This document shows, in pieces, positions 5,632 to 9,724 of a stretch of 9,724 nt of DNA. The position numbers and the translations under genes were made by a program. Below the pieces are notes generated by a model, which was given only the letters and a program-made list of their open reading frames with translations, ran no database searches and was not told where the DNA came from. The stretch comes from Thermoprotei archaeon (GTDB lineage Archaea > Thermoproteota > Thermoprotei > Thermofilales > B20-G17). The DNA lies in the NCBI GenBank assembly GCA_003650785.1, contig QMRW01000042.1, forward strand, positions 1-9,724, read 5' to 3'. Each line of letters begins with the position of its first letter. Within the stretch, counting starts at the first letter, position 1.

Positions 5632-7734
5632 CTAGGATAGTTTTACGTAGATTGCCTCATAAAGGTCTATTCTCTCAATTCTAAGCCTCACTCTACCTTC
5701 ATCGTATTCGAACTCGGGATCCTTATTTGATAGCAATAGCTTAATACCTTTGATAGTACTATCTCTTGGAACCTTTATTTCGATTCCTATATCGAATACC
5801 GGAACATACCACTCTCTACAGAAGACCTCCTTATATTTAGTACCATTATAGTTGAGAACATGTAGTAGCATTCCATCACTACTCTCCATAAGGTTGGCTA
5901 CTACACCTGGAGGGGCATTTAGACGATAAGGTGCCGAACCTTTAGAGAGGAAATCTACTATACTCATAAAGAGCCTCCTTGTGGAGTAAAATCTAGTAGC
6001 TAAGTATGCTGCCTCGAGACCAGATGCTATATATATGACTGAACCTGCACCATGGGATCCAGCTATGATTGCGGGGCCTATTTCCTCCTCAAATCCTATT
6101 CTATAGGTCACTGCTAGCACTTCCCTTTCTCTGGCCTTAATTCTCAAGACCTGATGATCTTGGGGCAGTAACTCTCCCTTCTCGAAGTCTCCCACTGCAG
6201 GATGTTCAGAGACTATTTTAAGATGTAGGTTTGTGTATTCTTCTATATTCTTCCTTTCGAGATCGAACCCTAGTATCTTTGAGAGTATTGGTTCATCGTA
6301 TGGATTGCCCCTTTCATCATATCTAGAGGTCTCATGAGTAGCTAGGAGATTTCCACCTTGAACTACGTACTTTTGAATGATCTCCGCCTCTTCTTCACTC
6401 ATACAGGCCACATTGGGTAGGAAGAGGATACTATAATCTTTTATTTCCTCGAGGCTTAACTTTGAGTCGTAGATTGGGGTTACTTGATATCCTGCTTCCT
6501 TTAATACCTCAAATCCTCCTTGATAGTAATAGCGATAGGGATTCTCATTAGAGCTCTTCAAATACCAATCAGCAGTCTTACCTGAGATAAGTAGACCTAT
6601 GAATTTGACAGGTCTCATTTCTTTCAATATATCATGGTATTTCTTTAGGAATTTGAAGGGAGCTCTTAGATACTCCATATCACTTTCTGCAGTGTAATAA
6701 AATCTGTTAGCAGACCAGAAAATAGGACTTCCACCCGATGCTATAACTGTATAGCAGTCGGCCATTAGCTCTTCACAATTCACAGGGGTAGAGAGCCATT
6801 TACAGGCATATCCGTACTCACTTCTGAGATGTCTAGGTATTCCTACGGTATAGCTTCCGACGTAACTCCATATGTACTTACCTGTAGATCTTCCAAGCAA
6901 TATCATCAGCATCTTGTAAAGTGGAGTTTCACTTGCTTCAAAGAGGAAACCATCGGCAACTTCACATATCTTACTTCCCCACCACATAGCTACACGAGGG
7001 TTGAGCCAAAGGCTATTATTGAAGAGTATTGGTATATCCTTATACTTTTTAACTATCCCTATCAGATCCTTAAGGGTTCCTAGCATTACTTCATCGAAGA
7101 CCCACTTATAGTACTCAAAGACTTCGGCACTGCTCCAGTCCTCTCCTCTGCTGAAGTCGGGTATTTCTCCTCCAAAGGACTCTTTACAGTAATTACAGTA
7201 ACATGGACCGTTTAACCACCTGGGTGTAGGTTGATAGGGACCATCAAAGTAGATTCCATCTATGTCGTAGTTCTCAACTATCTCCCTTACTATAGATCTA
7301 ATAGCCTCCCGATAGGGTGAGTTTAGACATAGAGCGAAATATTGAAAGTACCCTAAATGCCATCCTCCTCTTATTTTCCTTCCCCATTTATCGCGTGCAG
7401 CCCAGTTGACGTAGGGCCCTTTCTCAAAATCATAAGGTAGGAAGCCATGACCTACTGGTATATATGGGATAATACGTATACCTCTGGGCCTACACAGATC
7501 TATTACTTCCTGTAATATATCCCTCTCTCCAAGCTCTGGATGAGTTGGAAAGTGTTCAGTTGGATAGTAGGCATAGTAACCAATAGGTTGCATCCTTACT
7601 ACATTTCCCTTTAATTTCTCTATTATTCTAACTAACCTCTCTGCACTAAACCTAAGCTTAGGATACAGTGGAGGACAGTAACCATCCACGACAATTACTC
7701 GTCCAGTTTTGAGCCAATCGTAAGAGTCCTCCAT
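5632..7734 (-). CDS. Glycoside-hydrolase-like protein (GHL6-type barrel plus trimerisation-like domain)
   Basis: A 700-residue protein with the architecture of uncharacterised glycosidases related to GH42 and the GHL6 group. Residues about 1-370 form a putative TIM barrel (NVVRMQPIGYYAYYPTEHFP; RGIRIIPYIPVG). It carries DIDGIYFDGPYQ (157-168), where Asp164 is a candidate catalytic acid. Residues about 375-600 resemble the Rossmann-like beta-galactosidase trimerisation domain (YSILFLPNVACMSEEEAEII; VVQGGNLLATHE). The last 100 residues are beta-rich. A CYCNYC cluster (178-183) after the DGP motif could bind metal or stabilise a loop; similar clusters occur in related hypothetical glycosidases. 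There is no signal peptide, so it is probably cytosolic and acts on imported oligosaccharides or glycosides. The ATG is supported by AAGGAG 5 nt upstream. By eye, some stretches are more AT-rich than the neighbours. Substrate and catalytic base are not assigned; Glu266 and Glu269 (FLFEASE) are candidates. Confidence 0.8.
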   Translation of the reverse strand: MEDSYDWLKTGRVIVVDGYCPPLYPKLRFSAERLVRIIEKLKGNVVRMQPIGYYAYYPTEHFPTHPELGERDILQEVIDLCRPRGIRIIPYIPVGHGFLPYDFEKGPYVNWAARDKWGRKIRGGWHLGYFQYFALCLNSPYREAIRSIVREIVENYDIDGIYFDGPYQPTPRWLNGPCYCNYCKESFGGEIPDFSRGEDWSSAEVFEYYKWVFDEVMLGTLKDLIGIVKKYKDIPILFNNSLWLNPRVAMWWGSKICEVADGFLFEASETPLYKMLMILLGRSTGKYIWSYVGSYTVGIPRHLRSEYGYACKWLSTPVNCEELMADCYTVIASGGSPIFWSANRFYYTAESDMEYLRAPFKFLKKYHDILKEMRPVKFIGLLISGKTADWYLKSSNENPYRYYYQGGFEVLKEAGYQVTPIYDSKLSLEEIKDYSILFLPNVACMSEEEAEIIQKYVVQGGNLLATHETSRYDERGNPYDEPILSKILGFDLERKNIEEYTNLHLKIVSEHPAVGDFEKGELLPQDHQVLRIKAREREVLAVTYRIGFEEEIGPAIIAGSHGAGSVIYIASGLEAAYLATRFYSTRRLFMSIVDFLSKGSAPYRLNAPPGVVANLMESSDGMLLHVLNYNGTKYKEVFCREWYVPVFDIGIEIKVPRDSTIKGIKLLLSNKDPEFEYDEGRVRLRIERIDLYEAIYVKLS

Positions 7735-7739
7735 TCCTA

Positions 7740-7774
7740 CTCCTTCACCCTTTTCTTAATATGCAGACTTATAA
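7740..7774 (-). promoter_or_regulatory. Promoter and ribosome binding site of the glycoside-hydrolase gene
   Basis: On the minus strand a TTATAA box (7769-7774) lies about 26 nt before AAGGAG (7740-7745), which is 5 nt before ATG 7734. The predicted mRNA would begin almost at the Shine-Dalgarno motif, giving a leader of roughly a dozen nucleotides. The gene therefore seems to be transcribed alone. Confidence 0.55.
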
Positions 7775-7941
7775 CTCTTTTAAGAACATTTCATTTACTG
7801 TGGATTTTCGAGACTAAGACTACTTATAGATGCTTTTCATACTCCCGTTAGACCCTTGCCGGTCCAGGAGTACTTATACGATAATCTTCAATCTTCTTAA
7901 TGGGTTATCGAGTTTATTATGAGAAGAATTGTTCGTAATAA

Positions 7942-8031
7942 CACTATGTGGAATTGTTCATAGAGAGGATGCTGAGAGCCCATAAGGAAGGAATCTACGA
8001 GGAGTTCCTTGGAAATGCCTGGAAATACTGA
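7942..8031 (+). pseudogene. Short coding-like remnant
   Basis: Following a TAA at 7939-7941 there is an open stretch of 29 codons ending in TGA 8029-8031. It translates to HYVELFIERMLRAHKEG then IYEEFLGNAWKY. The amphipathic, charged composition and the codon choice look like the end of a real protein. GTG 7948 could start a 27-residue peptide, but there is no ribosome binding site. It is too short to assign, and chance cannot be excluded. Confidence 0.25.
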
Positions 8032-8121
8032 TAGCGCTAGAGCAATAACGGAGATTATTTATTTTAATTCTGGAATTAGACTCAGCAACTTATGAGGTTA
8101 AAACCTTGAAGAGTTCGTATA

Positions 8122-8154
8122 GTCTGCTATTCTGGCGTTAAACTTCCAGCAGAC
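8122..8154. repeat. Inverted repeat
   Basis: GTCTGCT (8122-8128) and AGCAGAC (8148-8154) form a perfect 7-bp stem. Inside the 19-nt loop, GG and CC can extend it as GTCTGCT-(ATTCT)-GG / CC-AGCAGAC. It overlaps the stop of the minus-strand micro-ORF at 8127-8129. It could be a terminator-like hairpin or a protein site; no T-run follows on either strand. Confidence 0.45.
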
Positions 8155-8271
8155 ACAATAATGGCTCTCCAATTATAGTCCAGCACACTCTCTGTATGAC
8201 TTAAATTTACTAAATCCCTCAATTTTATGGTAAAATGAAGGTAAAGTATTAAAGTGATGATGCACGAAGTT

Positions 8272-8298
8272 TAGAGGAGCGCTTGGGAAAATCCTCTA
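8272..8298 (+). repeat. Hairpin just upstream of the PHP gene
   Basis: TAGAGGA (8272-8278) and TCCTCTA (8292-8298) are perfect 7-bp inverted repeats around a 13-nt loop, ending 12 nt before the ATG at 8311. If transcribed, the stem would sit immediately 5' of the AGGTGA/AAGGA ribosome-binding region without covering it. It may alternatively be an operator. The function is unknown. Confidence 0.45.
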
Positions 8299-8310
8299 GA
8301 AGGTGAAGGA

Positions 8311-9030
8311 ATGTTGATGGAGAGGGGCAACGTTCCGTTAACTGATCTCCACATGCATAGCCAGTTCTCCCCCTGTGGGGTAGACGTCGACATATACAAG
8401 GACACTTATAAGGCCTTTGAGAAGGGCCTTAAAATCATAGCTATCACAGACCATGGAACTTCCCGTCGTCCAAGCTGGATTAAGCGCTACTTCAAGGTTT
8501 TGGAGTCCATTAATCCTCCGGTAATAGTCCTGCCCGGGATAGAGGTGGACGTTAATTTGAAAGGGGAGTTCGTCGTTGAAAGAGATGTTCTAAAGAAGTT
8601 TAAGGTAATCTTAGCAGCATTACACAAGCTTCCTGATCTCAAGGGAGAATCCCTGTACAAGTGGTGGAGGGACACTATGATCAAAATATCGGAAAGTGGA
8701 GCGGCCCAAATAATTGCACATCCGACTGATATTGGATGGCATAAGGTGAACGTTCCTCCGGAATACTGTTTAGAGGTAATTGATGCAATTAAAGAGAACG
8801 GGCTTATCGTAGAGCTAAACTATCATCACGCAGACCCTCTTGACCCGTTTCTTAAGCTGTGCATCAAGAACGGAGTTAAGTTGACGCCGACATCCGACGC
8901 CCATAAACTTAAGGAAATAGGACACCTAAACTGGCACGTAGCCAAGATAAGGGGCCTCGGCTTCGCTCTCTCAGATGTAAATTGGCTGAGTGAGAGGGAA
9001 ATAATAAGCATTTTTTATGACAGCGACTAA
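8311..9030 (+). CDS. PHP-domain metal-dependent phosphoesterase
   Basis: A 239-residue stand-alone PHP-domain protein, a distorted-barrel metal hydrolase family related to histidinol phosphatase and YcdX that usually binds three metal ions and cleaves phosphoesters. The full set of expected ligands is visible: His14/His16 in DLHMHS, Asp47-His48 in ITDHG, Glu78 in LPGIEVDV, His105 in AALHK, His137 in IIAHP, and Asp196/His198 in TSDAH. It is therefore likely active. Length matches single-domain PHP phosphatases and there is no polymerase or other fused domain. The start is either ATG 8311 (AGGTG 6 nt upstream) or ATG 8317 (AAGGA 6 nt upstream); the difference is two residues. The substrate is unknown: a sugar phosphate, a nucleotide or histidinol phosphate are all possible, but no his genes are nearby. 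A hairpin lies just upstream. Confidence 0.88.
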   Translation: MLMERGNVPLTDLHMHSQFSPCGVDVDIYKDTYKAFEKGLKIIAITDHGTSRRPSWIKRYFKVLESINPPVIVLPGIEVDVNLKGEFVVERDVLKKFKVILAALHKLPDLKGESLYKWWRDTMIKISESGAAQIIAHPTDIGWHKVNVPPEYCLEVIDAIKENGLIVELNYHHADPLDPFLKLCIKNGVKLTPTSDAHKLKEIGHLNWHVAKIRGLGFALSDVNWLSEREIISIFYDSD

Positions 9031-9227
9031 GGAATCGCTACATTAACGTATACTATACTTTTCCCTTGACTTGAAGGCATCTCCAGAAGTCTTGCTATAG
9101 GAAGTATGCTATCCATCATCTCAGCCTCCTCCAAGCTGGGTCTCTCAAATGATCGTTTAGTCCACCGCCCGGTATGGCGAATGGGCTTTCTAGAAGTGTG
9201 GGCGTAATCGGAGAATTGTGGTTGCAT
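9027..9227 (-). CDS. Doubtful small ORF convergent with the PHP gene
   Basis: A 66-residue minus-strand frame in the gap after the PHP gene, ending inside the last codons of that gene (its TAG overlaps the PHP stop region). The C-terminal half (SLEEAEMMDSILPIARLLEM then PSSQGKSIVYVNVAIP) looks protein-like. An internal GGAGG at 9126-9130 region precedes a Met-Met pair that could start a 30-residue version. The N-terminal half is basic and low in hydrophobic residues. It may be a small gene, the 3' remnant of a lost gene, or chance. I do not recognise it. Confidence 0.25.
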   Translation of the reverse strand: MQPQFSDYAHTSRKPIRHTGRWTKRSFERPSLEEAEMMDSILPIARLLEMPSSQGKSIVYVNVAIP

Positions 9228-9293
9228 GCTCCTCTACTTAGTGCTACCTGTGTCAGGGATCGTTTCACTTTCCAGATGCTCAAAAATAAAATG

Positions 9294-9328
9294 CTTAAAT
9301 ACCCTATTTTCTAAGCACATACACGGAG
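9294..9328 (+). promoter_or_regulatory. Promoter and ribosome binding site of the ceramidase-like gene
   Basis: CTTAAATA (9294-9301) preceded by an A-rich BRE-like stretch is a good archaeal TATA box. It places transcription start near 9324, right at GGAG (9325-9328), which is 7 nt before ATG 9336. The agreement of the three elements supports this start codon. Confidence 0.6.
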
Positions 9329-9335
9329 AATCTCT

Positions 9336-9724
9336 ATGTCTCTGAATCTTAATGAGTATCACGCTAGGGGTAGCATACGCGTGGGCCTGGCTTCTAGGAA
9401 CATTGCGCCTCCCTGGCCCATAATACTGCCTTATGGTAAACAGGAGCCAACCCAGAACTTCTACAATAGGAACATCTACGTTAAATCGATAGTTCTTGAA
9501 GTGGGGGAACTTAGAGTTCTACTTATCGCCTGTGATGTAATAGGGTTCAGGAAGAGGGATGCGGACTATATTAAGGAGGCTGTTGAGCGGGAGACGGGTA
9601 TTAGCAGGGATTTCATAATACTGGCTGCAATACATAACCACTCGTACCCCCGTACATCGGATGAAAAGGTAAGGGAGTTTCTAAAGGATAGGACTGTCGA
9701 GTGCGTTAAGGAAGCGCTAGATAA
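9336..9724 (+). CDS. Neutral/alkaline ceramidase-like protein, 3'-truncated by window edge
   Basis: The first 129 residues of a protein resembling the N-terminal domain of neutral/alkaline non-lysosomal ceramidases, a zinc amidohydrolase fold; many microbial relatives of about 400-450 residues are of unknown substrate and occur near sugar-degradation genes. Visible features are the opening RVGLASRNIAPPWPIILPYG, the strand LLIACDVIGFRKRD with Asp67, and AAIHNHSYP (97-105). In that last motif His100/His102 correspond to the THTHSGP zinc-binding motif of the family. No signal peptide precedes the domain, unlike secreted bacterial ceramidases, so a cytosolic role is likely. True ceramidase activity is doubtful in an archaeon with ether lipids; an amide or other bond in a glycoconjugate is more plausible. 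The start is fixed by GGAG 7 nt upstream and a TATA box. The remaining zinc ligands lie beyond the window. Confidence 0.72.
   Translation, partial: MSLNLNEYHARGSIRVGLASRNIAPPWPIILPYGKQEPTQNFYNRNIYVKSIVLEVGELRVLLIACDVIGFRKRDADYIKEAVERETGISRDFIILAAIHNHSYPRTSDEKVREFLKDRTVECVKEALD

Larger units (their letters stand above)
7735..8310. other. 576-nt gap with coding-like scraps and hairpins, no supported gene
   Basis: The gap separates the minus-strand glycoside-hydrolase gene from the plus-strand PHP gene. Besides the hydrolase promoter it contains several short open stretches with protein-like translation but no usable start or full length. These are plus 7787-7906 approximately, plus 7942-8031, and minus 8127-8222 (TTG start, about 31 residues, MRDLVNLSHTES then VLDYNWRAIIVSAG). 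Inverted repeats occur at 8122-8154 and 8272-8298. An AT-rich T-run (TTATTTATTTT) lies near 8056-8066. It reads as a decayed region that also has to hold the PHP promoter; weak TATA candidates are at 8201-8208 and 8222-8229. Confidence 0.4.

Noticed and set aside
6829..7083. An 84-codon plus-strand frame inside the glycoside-hydrolase gene
   Set aside because: It lies completely within a well-supported minus-strand coding sequence and has no protein-family character.
8254..8345. GTGATGA followed by CTGA as a box C/D sRNA
   Set aside because: Spacing of about 80 nt is too long, the CTGA lies inside the PHP coding sequence and no internal C'/D' boxes are evident.

Overview
The window looks like chromosomal DNA from a thermophilic archaeon, probably in the Thermoproteota/TACK area. 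The evidence is the coding style (Arg as AGA/AGG, Ile often ATA), archaeal TATA boxes about 26 nt before likely transcript starts, leaderless or very short-leader genes, TTG starts, a VapBC pair, and an archaeal-type adenylate kinase (AK6/Fap7 family). No tRNA, rRNA, CRISPR array or complete insertion sequence was found. The genus cannot be fixed from this sequence alone.

Layout: (1) 1-757, the 3' two-thirds of a Gfo/Idh/MocA-type sugar oxidoreductase. (2) 758-1261, a non-coding gap with a T-rich terminator, striking nested inverted repeats (886-1012) and a repeat-rich promoter. (3) 1262-1974, a vapBC toxin-antitoxin operon. (4) 1986-2138, a start-less coding remnant. (5) 2243-2812, an AK6-family kinase, then 2882-4225, a phosphomannomutase/phosphoglucomutase that looks leaderless. 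(6) 4260-5306 on the minus strand, an unrecognised multi-spanning membrane protein convergent with the mutase. (7) 5386-5595, an unrecognised short reading frame on plus. (8) 5632-7734 on minus, a 700-residue glycoside-hydrolase-like protein with a beta-galactosidase-trimerisation-like domain. (9) 7735-8310, a 576-nt gap holding small coding-like remnants and hairpins. (10) 8311-9030, a PHP-domain metal-dependent hydrolase. (11) 9031-9335, a gap with one doubtful minus ORF. (12) 9336-9724, the start of a protein resembling the N-terminal domain of neutral/alkaline ceramidases.

Together: the oxidoreductase, the glycoside-hydrolase-like protein, the ceramidase-like protein, the PHP hydrolase and the hexose-phosphate mutase fit an accessory neighbourhood for uptake or turnover of carbohydrate or glycoconjugate. 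They are not one operon: the glycoside hydrolase runs opposite to its neighbours, and the PHP and ceramidase-like genes seem to have their own promoters. The gaps around vapBC and around the glycoside hydrolase carry what look like gene remnants, as expected of a region with gene gain and loss.

The least explained signals are the inverted-repeat cluster at 886-1012, whose arms can pair in more than one way, and the short coding-like fragments on both sides of the glycoside hydrolase gene. I see no clear evidence of a wholly new defence or mobile system.
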